A stretch of 64,000 nt of DNA. Source: Pseudarthrobacter sp. W1I19. Lineage in GTDB: Bacteria; Actinomycetota; Actinomycetes; Actinomycetales; Micrococcaceae. The stretch covers positions 2,976,001-3,040,000 of the forward strand of contig NZ_JAUSZR010000001.1 of NCBI RefSeq assembly GCF_030817835.1, given 5' to 3'. This document shows positions 27,126 through 35,514 of this stretch, piece after piece. Both the position numbers and the translations under genes were made by a program. A model generated the notes under the pieces. That model worked only from the letters and a program-made list of their open reading frames with translations, had not been told where the DNA came from and did no database searches. Each line of letters starts with the position of its first letter. Position 1 is the stretch's first letter.

Positions 27126-27880
27126 GCCGCCGTTCCTTCCAACTCCGGGCGGAGAGGTTCCCCGAAGACCCGCAGCATCCGCCAGAACAGCAGCGGGAGA
27201 ACCACCAGGAGGAACCATTGGGGACGGCTCATCCCGAGCCACAGCACATCGTTGCCACGGACGAATTCGACTCCGAACCGGAACAACGCGTAGGAAGTCA
27301 CGTAGCAGATGAAGAGGTCGCCGGGACGAGGCAGGCGGTCCCGATAACGCCACATGAGCGCGAACGCGGCCACATGGAACACGATTTCATAAGCAAAGGA
27401 CGGATGGAGCCCTACCCCTGCGGGTCCACTCAGCACTGCCGCCTGCCCGGGCGTGAGCGATATGCCCCACGCTCCCCCGGTCGGGGTGCCGGGCAGTTCC
27501 GTAAGGAGGCAGCCCACGCGTCCGATGACCAGCGCCAAGGCGACCGCGGGCGCAAGTAAGTCCCCCGTGGATTCACGGTAACCAGTCAGCCGTTTACCCA
27601 AATGGACGCCGAGCCACGCGCCCACAAGGCCCGCGAGGATGCTGCGGTCGCCGTTGCCCCACCAGTCCGCCAAGGAGACCTGCCGCGAAACATCCCAGGT
27701 GAGGACCCTTGAGCCGATGGCCCCGAAGGCGAGAGCAAAACCGGCAATGGGCCACAACCGTGGGTCTGACAGGCCGCGCCGGCGCTTCTCATACGCGTAG
27801 AACAGCAAGGCTGCGAGGATTCCCAGCCCTAACAGGCTGGCGTGCACCAACCCGTCTCCCGCGAAGGGAAGCCCGATCAT
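27122..27880 (-). CDS. Lgt-like prolipoprotein diacylglyceryl transferase family protein
   Basis: A 252-residue polytopic protein with about seven membrane helices that resembles Lgt, which moves diacylglycerol from phosphatidylglycerol to lipoprotein cysteines. GRVGCLLTELPG (about 128-139) corresponds to the Lgt signature GRxGNFxNxE, HPSFAYE (about 167) to HPxxLYE, and RFGVEFVRGND (about 208) to RFxxEFxRxxD. By eye, the Asn of the signature is replaced by Cys, and the usual HGG of the arm loop reads SILAG, so catalytic residues differ from true Lgt. It heads an operon with two small membrane proteins and a Tes-like radical SAM enzyme, which suggests a special lipid reaction. Confidence 0.8.
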   Translation of the reverse strand: MIGLPFAGDGLVHASLLGLGILAALLFYAYEKRRRGLSDPRLWPIAGFALAFGAIGSRVLTWDVSRQVSLADWWGNGDRSILAGLVGAWLGVHLGKRLTGYRESTGDLLAPAVALALVIGRVGCLLTELPGTPTGGAWGISLTPGQAAVLSGPAGVGLHPSFAYEIVFHVAAFALMWRYRDRLPRPGDLFICYVTSYALFRFGVEFVRGNDVLWLGMSRPQWFLLVVLPLLFWRMLRVFGEPLRPELEGTAA

Positions 27881-27931
27881 GAGCAGAGTGTAGCAGTGCC
27901 CCTGCAGGCCCTCCCGGCCGGCGCCCCGGGG

Positions 27932-29347
27932 TTACATGTGCACGTGCAGTCGGCGCGCAGCCTCTGAGATCGAGCCCGTGAGTGACGGGTACACGGTGAA
28001 GGTGCTGGCGACGTCGTCCACGTGCAGCTTCTGTTTGACGGCGATGGAGATGGGGAAGATCAGCTCGGAGGCGTTGGGCCCCACCACCACGCCGCCGATG
28101 ACCGTTCCGGAGCCCTTCCGGGCGAAAATTTTTACAAAACCGTCTTTGTTGTTGCGCATCTTGGCCCGCGCATTGCTGCGGAGCGAGAGCTTAACCACGT
28201 CGCCCTGGTACTTGCCGGAGTCGATTTCGGCCTCGGACACACCCACGTTGGCGATCTCGGGTGAGGTGAAGATGTTGGACGCCACCTGGTGCAGCTTGAG
28301 CGGGGTGACGGCATCACCCATGAAGTGCGCAACGGCAATCCGGCCCTGCATGGCCGCGACGGAGGCCAGCGGCAGGACCCCGGTGCAGTCGCCGGCGGCG
28401 TAAATATTGGGAGCGGTGGTGCGGGAGACGCCGTCCACTTTGATGTGGCCGCTCTCGCTCACCGCTACCCCGGCTTCTTCCAGTCCGATACCGGCGGTGT
28501 TCGGGATGGAGCCGAGGCAGAGCAGGCAGTGGCTGCCGGTGACCTTGGACCCGTCGCTGAGGGTGACCACCACGCCGTCGTCCGTGCGCTCCACCTGCTC
28601 GGCGCGGGACCGCGACAGAACCCGCACGCCGCGGCGTTCAAACACTTCCTCAAGGACAACAGCGGCGTCAACGTCAGAACCCGGAAGCACCCGGTCGCGG
28701 CTGGAAATCAGTGTGACCTTCGAGCCCAGGCCGTTGTAGGCGGACGCGAACTCGGCTCCGGTCACACCGGAGCCCACCACGATCAGGTCTTCGGGAAGTT
28801 CGTCCAGGTTGTAGATCTGCGTCCAGTTCAGGATCCGCTCACCGTCAGGCCTGGCCGTGGGCAGCTCACGGGGATGGGCGCCGAGCGCCAGCAGGATGGT
28901 GTCCGCCTCCACGGTCTCGGTGCCCTCCGCCGTGAGGACCTCGATGGTGTGGTCATCCAGGAGCCGCCCGGATCCGGCCAGGATGCGAACGCCCTGCTGC
29001 GCCAAACCGTCGGAGATGTCCTTGGACTGGCTGCGCGCCAGATTCAGGAGGCGGTCGTTGATGTGTTTAAGGTCTGCGCGCATCACCGGCACAAAGTCGC
29101 CACCGTCGACGTCGAACTTCACTCCCAGCTCCCCCGCCTCGGCGACGCGGGTCATCAGGTCCGCGGTGGCGATCAGAGTCTTGGACGGGACGACGTCGGT
29201 CAGCACGGCGGACCCGCCGAGCCCGGCACGCTCGATGATGGTGACCTGCGCTCCAAGCGAGGCGGCCACCATGGCGGCCTCGTAACCGCCCGGACCACCT
29301 CCCAGGATTGCGATCCGGGGTGAACTGAAATCTGGATGCGTAGTCAC
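27932..29347 (-). CDS. lpdA: NAD(P)H-quinone dehydrogenase, LpdA-type flavoprotein
   Basis: A 471-residue two-dinucleotide-binding flavoprotein. FAD is bound through AILGGGPGGYEAA near the N-terminus and NAD(P)H through VVGSGVTGAEFASAY near 190; the C-terminal dimerisation domain is complete. The redox-active CxxxxC of lipoamide dehydrogenases is replaced by GGSAVLTDVVPSK, with no cysteine at either site. M. tuberculosis LpdA (Rv3303c), an NAD(P)H:quinone reductase, is the closest type I recognise. I start at GTG 29347; a TTG at 29353 lies nearer to the AGGAG site and is possible. It is divergent from punA, as in mycobacteria. Confidence 0.88.
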   Translation of the reverse strand: MTTHPDFSSPRIAILGGGPGGYEAAMVAASLGAQVTIIERAGLGGSAVLTDVVPSKTLIATADLMTRVAEAGELGVKFDVDGGDFVPVMRADLKHINDRLLNLARSQSKDISDGLAQQGVRILAGSGRLLDDHTIEVLTAEGTETVEADTILLALGAHPRELPTARPDGERILNWTQIYNLDELPEDLIVVGSGVTGAEFASAYNGLGSKVTLISSRDRVLPGSDVDAAVVLEEVFERRGVRVLSRSRAEQVERTDDGVVVTLSDGSKVTGSHCLLCLGSIPNTAGIGLEEAGVAVSESGHIKVDGVSRTTAPNIYAAGDCTGVLPLASVAAMQGRIAVAHFMGDAVTPLKLHQVASNIFTSPEIANVGVSEAEIDSGKYQGDVVKLSLRSNARAKMRNNKDGFVKIFARKGSGTVIGGVVVGPNASELIFPISIAVKQKLHVDDVASTFTVYPSLTGSISEAARRLHVHM

Positions 29348-29453
29348 AAACAATCATTCTCCTGCATCCCCGGCCGGACCGCCAAAGAAACCGTTCTCTC
29401 GGGAAAACCGCCAAAGGCTGGGCCCAACAGGAGCGGCAGGATAACTTGTACCA

Positions 29454-30272
29454 GTGAGTACAACAGACTTCCTGAACACGGATCCCTTCGCTGCCGCCCG
29501 CGCCGCCGCCGACTACATTGCCGAGGAAACCGGGGTGGACCGCCACGATGTGGCCCTGGTGCTCGGCTCCGGCTGGGCAGACGCCGCCGACCTCATCGGG
29601 GAAACCACAGCCACCCTGTCCGCGGAGGAAGTCCCCGGTTTCCACGCTCCGGCAGTGGAAGGGCACGTGGGCACCATCCGCTCTGTCCTGACCAAAGAGG
29701 GCAAACGGGCCCTGGTGCTCGGCGCCCGCACCCACTATTACGAAGGCAAGGGCGTCCGCGCCGTAGTCCACGGAATCCGAGCGGCGGCGGCTGCCGGCTG
29801 CAACACGCTGGTCCTCACCAACGGCTGCGGCGGCCTGAACGAAAACTGGGCGCCAGGCACCCCGGTGCTGATCAGCGATCACATAAACCTCACCGCCGCC
29901 TCGCCGCTGGAGGGCGCCACATTCGTTGACCTGACAGATCTCTACTCTGCCCGGATCCGCAAAATCGCCCGCGACGTGGACGCAACCCTGGACGAAGGCG
30001 TCTACGCCCAGTTCCCCGGCCCGCACTACGAAACCCCCGCCGAGGTGCAGTACGCCAAACGCATCGGCGCCGACCTGGTGGGCATGTCCACTGCCCTGGA
30101 AGCGATTGCGGGGCGGCACGCAGGCATGGAGGTGTTCGGCATCTCCCTGGTCACCAACCTTGCCGCGGGCATCAGCCCGCAGCCACTCAGCCACCAGGAA
30201 GTCATCGAGTCAGGGCAGGCAGCGGGCCCGCGGATCTCCAAACTGCTCGCAGAAATCATCGCCAAACTCTAA
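29454..30272 (+). CDS. punA: Purine-nucleoside phosphorylase
   Basis: A 272-residue trimeric-type purine nucleoside phosphorylase that splits purine (deoxy)ribonucleosides with phosphate to base and (deoxy)ribose 1-phosphate. LVLGSGWAD (phosphate loop, about 35-43), GARTHYYEG (about 89-97), TNGCGGLN (about 122) and the GMSTALEAIAGRHAG region (about 205) carry the phosphate, sugar and base contacts. The GTG start at 29454 begins 6 residues before the family's conserved helix. It is followed by a phosphosugar mutase, as in mycobacteria, so sugar 1-phosphate is passed on. Confidence 0.94.
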   Translation: MSTTDFLNTDPFAAARAAADYIAEETGVDRHDVALVLGSGWADAADLIGETTATLSAEEVPGFHAPAVEGHVGTIRSVLTKEGKRALVLGARTHYYEGKGVRAVVHGIRAAAAAGCNTLVLTNGCGGLNENWAPGTPVLISDHINLTAASPLEGATFVDLTDLYSARIRKIARDVDATLDEGVYAQFPGPHYETPAEVQYAKRIGADLVGMSTALEAIAGRHAGMEVFGISLVTNLAAGISPQPLSHQEVIESGQAAGPRISKLLAEIIAKL

Positions 30273-30273
30273 A

Positions 30274-30338
30274 GCAATGCGGGGTCACTTTTGGCCCCAT
30301 TCGTCGCGTTCTTTGGGCCGCATCTGACCCCGCGTTGC
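30274..30338. repeat. Structured inverted repeat, copy 1 (after punA)
   Basis: GCAATGCGGGGTCA (30274-30287) pairs with TGACCCCGCGTTGC (30325-30338). Inside it GGCCC (30293-30297) pairs with GGGCC (30315-30319), leaving 5-base internal loops and a 17-base apical loop. The element starts 1 bp after the punA stop codon. A second copy with identical geometry is at 38839-38905. Confidence 0.75.
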
Positions 30339-30374
30339 AAGAAGTGAAGGAGCAATGACGATAGGTTTGTGCCC

Positions 30375-32141
30375 ATGACGTCTTCCGATGCCGATTTCCG
30401 CCTGCTCACCGAGGCCCGCGAATGGGCTGCCCAAGACCCGGATCCGGAGACATCGGCGTCCCTGCTTGAGCTGGTCCGGCTGGTGGAAGACGGCTCCCCG
30501 GCAGCCCGCCAGGAACTCGAGGACAGCTTCCGCGGAACGCTGCAGTTCGGCACCGCTGGACTCCGCGCCGCACTGGGACCCGGGCCGAACCGGATGAACC
30601 GTGCGGTGGTGAGGCGCGCCGCTGCCGGACTGGCGGACTTCCTGGCTCGCGCGGTGGCCGAGGCGTCGCCGGGAACCCGGCCGCGCGCCGTCGTTGGTTA
30701 TGACGCCCGGTACAACTCGGACATCTTTGCGGCGGAAACCGCGGCAATCTTTACGGCCGCCGGCATCGAGACGTTCCTGATGCCGGCCGCGCTGCCCACT
30801 CCCCTGCTGGCATACGCCGTCCGGGCGCTGCAATGCGACTGCGGCGTGATGGTCACGGCAAGCCACAACCCGCCGCAGGACAACGGCTACAAGGTCTACC
30901 TCGGCCGCCATGCCGTGAGAGACAGCGGCAACGGTGCCCAGATCGTGGCGCCTTACGACAGCGAAATCGCGGCGAGGATCAACGCCGTAGGCCCGCTCGA
31001 AACCATTGCCCTTGCCCCCGGTGGCTGGACAGTCCTGGACGGCTCCGTGACCGCCGGCTACCAGCAGGCTACTGCCGCGTTGGCCCTGCCAGAATATTTC
31101 CCTGCCCGGGACCTGCGCATCGTCCTCACCCCGATGCATGGCGTCGGCGGCGAGACTGCGCTGGCCGTCCTGAACGCCGCCGGTTTCACCGACGTCACGC
31201 TGGTGGCCGAACAGGCCCAGCCGGACCCGGACTTTCCCACCGTCAGTTTCCCGAACCCGGAGGAGCCAGGGGCGCTGGACCTGGCCCTGGAGACAGCTGA
31301 GCGGCTGGACGCGGACATTGTTATCGCCAATGATCCCGACGCCGACCGGGCTGCAGTTGCTGCCAAGGACCCGGACACCGGTGCCTGGCGCATGCTCCGG
31401 GGCGACGAAGTGGGTGCGCTGCTGGGCGCCCATGTGGCGGCCCGGCTGGCCGCGGCCGGCGGAGATGCAGGGAGCGGGAGTGCCCTCGGCGGCAGCAGCC
31501 ACGGCGCCTTCGCGAACTCGATTGTGTCCTCGCGGCTTCTCTCCCGGATCGCGGCGGCTGCCGGTTACGCACATGAGGAAACGCTGACCGGGTTCAAATG
31601 GATTTCCCGGGTGCCGGGGCTGCTGTACGGCTACGAGGAGGCGCTGGGCTACTGCGTCGCGCCGGAGCTGGTGAAGGATAAGGACGGCATCTCCGCTGCG
31701 GTGCTGATTGCGGAACTCGCGGCCGCGGCGAAGGCTGACGGGAAGACCGTCTTTGACACCCTGGACGAGCTGTACCTCCAGCACGGCCTGCACGCCAGCG
31801 ACCAGCTCAGCATCAGGGTGGCCGACCTGGGCCTGCTGGACGCGATGATGAACCGGCTCCGGGTCAGCCCGCCGGAATCCTTCGGGTCATCAGCCGTCGA
31901 GGTTTTCACGGACCTGGCGGAAGGGACTGACAAGCTTCCGCCCACGGACGGGCTCCTGTACCTGACCCGCGACCTCACCCGGGTGATCATCAGGCCCAGC
32001 GGCACCGAGCCCAAGCTCAAGTGCTATCTCGAGGTGATCCACCACGTTGGGTCCGCGGCCGAACTGCCGGAGGCCCGGCAGGCCGTCCGCGCCGCACTGG
32101 ATGAAGTACTCCGGGACGTCAGCGAGGCGCTGGGTCTGTAG
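30375..32141 (+). CDS. Phospho-sugar mutase (phosphomannomutase/phosphopentomutase-like)
   Basis: A 588-residue alpha-D-phosphohexomutase-superfamily enzyme. The N-terminal GTAGLRAALGPGPNRMN region binds phosphate, TASHNPPQDNGYK (about 157-169) contains the catalytic phosphoserine, DPDADRAAV (about 317) is the metal loop, and RPSGTEPKLK (about 540) binds the substrate phosphate. Its length fits the long PgcA/PmmB branch that handles glucose, mannose or ribose phosphates. Next to punA it may act as a phosphopentomutase. I start at ATG 30375; GTG 30369 is an alternative, and neither has a well-spaced ribosome site. Confidence 0.9.
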   Translation: MTSSDADFRLLTEAREWAAQDPDPETSASLLELVRLVEDGSPAARQELEDSFRGTLQFGTAGLRAALGPGPNRMNRAVVRRAAAGLADFLARAVAEASPGTRPRAVVGYDARYNSDIFAAETAAIFTAAGIETFLMPAALPTPLLAYAVRALQCDCGVMVTASHNPPQDNGYKVYLGRHAVRDSGNGAQIVAPYDSEIAARINAVGPLETIALAPGGWTVLDGSVTAGYQQATAALALPEYFPARDLRIVLTPMHGVGGETALAVLNAAGFTDVTLVAEQAQPDPDFPTVSFPNPEEPGALDLALETAERLDADIVIANDPDADRAAVAAKDPDTGAWRMLRGDEVGALLGAHVAARLAAAGGDAGSGSALGGSSHGAFANSIVSSRLLSRIAAAAGYAHEETLTGFKWISRVPGLLYGYEEALGYCVAPELVKDKDGISAAVLIAELAAAAKADGKTVFDTLDELYLQHGLHASDQLSIRVADLGLLDAMMNRLRVSPPESFGSSAVEVFTDLAEGTDKLPPTDGLLYLTRDLTRVIIRPSGTEPKLKCYLEVIHHVGSAAELPEARQAVRAALDEVLRDVSEALGL

Positions 32142-32159
32142 CAGGATCCAGGAACCGCG

Positions 32160-32188
32160 AAAAGGGCGCCCTGCCGGGCGCCCTTTTT
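32160..32188. terminator. Bidirectional intrinsic terminator
   Basis: AAAAGGGCGCCC (32160-32171), loop TGCC, and GGGCGCCCTTTT (32176-32187) form a 12-bp stem with a T run on the plus strand and an A run giving a U tail on the minus strand. It separates convergent phosphomutase and nirD. Confidence 0.88.
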
Positions 32189-32214
32189 CCTGAATGTAAT
32201 TTCCGGCTGTGTTT

Positions 32215-32601
32215 CTACAGCTCGATTTCGACGAAGCCGTCCACCACGCGGGTGCTGAACGCTGCGATGCTCAGGCCCGGGGTGCTGAAGCATTCGCCGG
32301 TTTCCAGGTCGTATACCTCTTTGTGCAGCGGCGAAGCGATGGTGGGACGCGCCCCGCGTGACCCCAGGATTCCCCGTGCCATAACGTGTGCTCCGGTGGC
32401 CGGGTCCTCATGGGCCACCGCGAAAATCTCAGCCGGTCCGGTGCGGAAAAGGGCAATCTGGCGTCCGGCCACGAGGGCGGCTTCGCCCCAGGCGGGCTCC
32501 AGGTCGTCCACCAGGCAGACGCGGTGCCAACCGGCGGTGATGCCCGGTGCGGCCTCGTCGGTGGCTGCTGCGAGTGCCCCAAGTTCCAGTGTTGCCGTCA
32601 T
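32215..32601 (-). CDS. nirD: Nitrite reductase (NADH) small subunit
   Basis: A 128-residue NirD protein with a Rieske-like fold. The region AHEDPATGAHVMARGILGSR through TIASPLHKEVYDLETGECF aligns with Rieske proteins, but the Cys-x-His pairs are absent, as is normal for NirD, which does not bind a cluster. It associates with NirB in the cytoplasmic siroheme nitrite reductase. Unusually it is divergent from nirB rather than downstream of it. GAGGAG lies just upstream of the ATG at 32601. The shared intergenic region carries the GlnR-like box. Confidence 0.92.
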   Translation of the reverse strand: MTATLELGALAAATDEAAPGITAGWHRVCLVDDLEPAWGEAALVAGRQIALFRTGPAEIFAVAHEDPATGAHVMARGILGSRGARPTIASPLHKEVYDLETGECFSTPGLSIAAFSTRVVDGFVEIEL

Positions 32602-32754
32602 GTCGGCTCCTCTTCCTGTGCGTTTTTCCTTGCCTTTGGCTGCCTCTGCGGCCGTGTTCCACGCTAGGCCGCGGGTGTTTCAGAGGGGTGCAGTGAATGT
32701 GTCCAGTGCGTAAAAGACACCTCACGCGGCCGGAAATGCGTTCGTGATGCAGAA

Positions 32755-32792
32755 GTTAAGTTGACGAAACAATTGGGAAACTGAAGCGAAAC
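32755..32792 (+). promoter_or_regulatory. GlnR-like box in the nirD-nirB divergent region
   Basis: Four half-sites, GTTAA, GAAAC, GAAAC and GAAAC, start at 32755, 32766, 32777 and 32788, exactly 11 bp apart. This is the tandem a/b-site layout of actinobacterial GlnR boxes. A TAGTCT -10-like element starts 11 bp beyond the box (32803-32808), pointing to nirB; the start codon is at 32870. Confidence 0.7.
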
Positions 32793-32869
32793 TGCGTCTC
32801 CCTAGTCTGGATGGACACTCGTCACCAGAAGGCTGCAGGAAACACTGCGGCCCATGCGAAAGGCCCACA

Positions 32870-35512
32870 GTGACCGAACAGACTTCAAGCACAGAGACTC
32901 CGCGCCGCATCGTCGTCGCCGGCGGCGGCCCAGCGGCCCACCGTTTTGCGGACGCCATGCATGCCCGCGGCCTCGCTGGCTGGCATGTCACGGTCCTCAC
33001 CGAAGAAGCCCACCTCCCTTACGACCGTGTGGCGCTGTCCAAGGCCCTCACCGAAAAAGACGTGGACCTCACCTTGGGCACCGCTTCGATGTGGGACCAC
33101 CCTTCCCTGGAGCTGAAGACCGGTGAGCGCGTAGTCAAGATCAACGCCGAAGCCAAGACGGTAGAAACCGCTGCCGGCAACGTTTTCAAATACGACGAGC
33201 TGGTGGTGGCCACCGGCTCGAACGCGGCGCGCCTGCCCATCCCCGGTGCCGAGCACACCCACGTCTACCGCACCCTCGAGGACGTGTGGGCCATCAACGA
33301 GGCCATTACCGGCCTCACGGAGAAGCTGGGCCGCAAGGTCAACGCGGTGACCATCGGTGGCGGCCTCCTCGGGCTCGAATCCGCGGCCGGCACCGAACAG
33401 CTTGGCGCCAACCCCATTGTTATTGACGGTTCACAGTGGCTGATGGCCACACAGCTGGATGAAGGCGCGGGCCAGGCCATGGGCCGGCTCATCAAGTCCA
33501 AGGGCTTTGAGGTCCACGGCGGCGTCTTCCCGTCGGAAGTATTGTCCGACGACGACGGCCAGGTCACCGGTGTCCTGATGGCCGACGGCCGGGTCATCGA
33601 CGCGGACATCGTGATTGTCGCCATTGGCGTGCGGCCACGCGATGAACTGTTCCGCGCCGCCGAGGGCGAGGAGCAGGTGTTCAGCCTGGGCCAGCGCGGC
33701 GGCGTGGTCATCAACGACTACTGTGCCACCGAGGTGGACGGCATCTGGGCCATCGGCGAAGTGGCCAACTATGGCGGCATGTGCCTGGGCCTGGTGGCCC
33801 CGGCCAACACCATGGCCGAAATCGTCGCGGACCGCCTCCACGGCGGAGATGCCACCTTCCCCGGTTTCGACACCGCCACCAAGCTCAAGCTGTCCGGAGT
33901 GGATGTTGCCAGCTTCGGCGACGCTTTTGCCAAGACCGAACACGCCCTGGAAATCGTCTACGCGGACCCCGCACGCGGCGTCTACCAGAAGATTGTCACC
34001 ACCGATGATGCCAAGACCCTGCTCGGCGGCATCTTCGTCGGTGACGCCTCACCCTACATGAGCCTGCGTCCGCTCCTGGGCCGCGAACTTCCGGCCGAGC
34101 CCGGCGCATTCCTCAGCGCCGCCGGCGGCGGCGAAGCCCCCGAGACGGAACTGCCGGACGATGCCACCCTTTGCTCCTGCAACAACGTCACCGCCGGAAC
34201 CATCCGCGACGCCATCAACGGCTGCGGTGCCTGCGACGGCAACGCACCGGTTCAGGAGCTCGGTGAGCTGAAGGGCTGCACCCGCGCCGGCACCCAGTGC
34301 GGTTCCTGCGTACCCATGCTGAAGAAGCTGCTCGAGACCGAACTGACCAAGTCCGGCGTCGAGGTTTCCAAGGCCCTCTGCGAGCACATCGAACTGTCCC
34401 GCCAGGAACTGTTCGACGCCATCCGTGTCCTGGAACTGACCTCCTTCGAAGAGATCATGGCCAAGTACGGCACGGGCGCCGGCTGCGACATCTGCAAGCC
34501 CACCATCGCCAACATCCTGGCCAGCCAGAACAGCGCCTACGTCCTGGACGCCGGCCGCGGCACACTGCAGGACACCAACGACCGCGCCCTGGCCAACATG
34601 CAGAAGGACGGCACCTACTCGGTGGTCCCCCGCATTGCCGGCGGCGAAATCACCCCCAAGAAGCTCGGCGTCATCGCGGCAGTGGCCGAAAAGTACAACC
34701 TGTACACCAAGATCACCGGCGGCCAGCGGATCGACATGTTCGGTGCCCGCCTGGAACAGCTCCCGGAGATCTGGAAGGAACTGGTGGACGCCGGCTTCGA
34801 GTCCGGCCAGGCGTACGGCAAGAGCCTGCGCACCGTGAAGTCCTGCGTCGGGTCCACCTGGTGCCGCTTCGGCGTCCAGGACTCGGTGGCCATGGCCATC
34901 CAGCTCGAACTCCGCTACCGCGGCCTGCGCAGCCCCCACAAACTCAAGATGGGTGTCTCCGGCTGCGCCCGTGAATGCGCCGAGGCCCGCGGCAAGGACG
35001 TGGGCGTGATCGCCACCGCCGACGGCTGGAACCTGTACGTCGGAGGCAACGGCGGCGCCACCCCGGCCCACGCCCAGCTCCTGGCCAAAGACCTCGACGA
35101 CGAAACGCTGATCAAGTACATCGACCGCTACTTCATGTACTACATCCGCACCGCGGACCGCCTGCAGCGCACCGCGCGCTGGCAGGAAGAGCTCGACGGC
35201 GGCATCAAACACGTCGAGGACGTGGTGGTCAAGGACACCCTGGGCATCGCCGCGGACCTTGAAGCGGCCATGGCCAAGCACGTTGACACCTACATCGACG
35301 AATGGGCAGACACCCTCAAGGACCCCGAGCGCCTGCGCCGGTTCCGCTCCTTCGTCAACGCCCCCGACCAGAAGGACGACTCCATCACCTTCGTCCCGGA
35401 CGAGCGCGGCCAGATGCGCCCCGCCACCCCGGAGGAGAAGGGGAAAGTCCTGATCGGGGCCTCCATCCCGGTCCGTCCCGGCACACCGGAACCCATCAGG
35501 AACGAGGCATAA
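32870..35512 (+). CDS. nirB: Nitrite reductase (NADH) large subunit
   Basis: An 880-residue siroheme nitrite reductase that reduces nitrite to ammonium with NAD(P)H. In order: FAD domain (VVAGGGPAAHRFA near residue 15), NAD domain (IGGGLLGLE near 160), a BFD-like [2Fe-2S] domain with CSCNN, CGACDG and CGSC (about 434-480), a ferredoxin-like nitrite-reductase domain, and the siroheme/[4Fe-4S] site CVGSTWC and CARECAE (about 659-700). It starts with GTG and is the first gene of nirB-cobA-hemD, so siroheme supply is coupled to the apoenzyme. The GlnR-like box 78 bp upstream predicts nitrogen control. Confidence 0.96.
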   Translation: MTEQTSSTETPRRIVVAGGGPAAHRFADAMHARGLAGWHVTVLTEEAHLPYDRVALSKALTEKDVDLTLGTASMWDHPSLELKTGERVVKINAEAKTVETAAGNVFKYDELVVATGSNAARLPIPGAEHTHVYRTLEDVWAINEAITGLTEKLGRKVNAVTIGGGLLGLESAAGTEQLGANPIVIDGSQWLMATQLDEGAGQAMGRLIKSKGFEVHGGVFPSEVLSDDDGQVTGVLMADGRVIDADIVIVAIGVRPRDELFRAAEGEEQVFSLGQRGGVVINDYCATEVDGIWAIGEVANYGGMCLGLVAPANTMAEIVADRLHGGDATFPGFDTATKLKLSGVDVASFGDAFAKTEHALEIVYADPARGVYQKIVTTDDAKTLLGGIFVGDASPYMSLRPLLGRELPAEPGAFLSAAGGGEAPETELPDDATLCSCNNVTAGTIRDAINGCGACDGNAPVQELGELKGCTRAGTQCGSCVPMLKKLLETELTKSGVEVSKALCEHIELSRQELFDAIRVLELTSFEEIMAKYGTGAGCDICKPTIANILASQNSAYVLDAGRGTLQDTNDRALANMQKDGTYSVVPRIAGGEITPKKLGVIAAVAEKYNLYTKITGGQRIDMFGARLEQLPEIWKELVDAGFESGQAYGKSLRTVKSCVGSTWCRFGVQDSVAMAIQLELRYRGLRSPHKLKMGVSGCARECAEARGKDVGVIATADGWNLYVGGNGGATPAHAQLLAKDLDDETLIKYIDRYFMYYIRTADRLQRTARWQEELDGGIKHVEDVVVKDTLGIAADLEAAMAKHVDTYIDEWADTLKDPERLRRFRSFVNAPDQKDDSITFVPDERGQMRPATPEEKGKVLIGASIPVRPGTPEPIRNEA

Positions 35513-35514
35513 CC

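Noticed and set aside
30355..30378. Seven-residue leader frame ending at the phosphosugar mutase start (ATGA overlap)
   Set aside because: The GAAGGAG site is only 2 bases from this ATG, too near for good initiation, and the peptide has no attenuator features.
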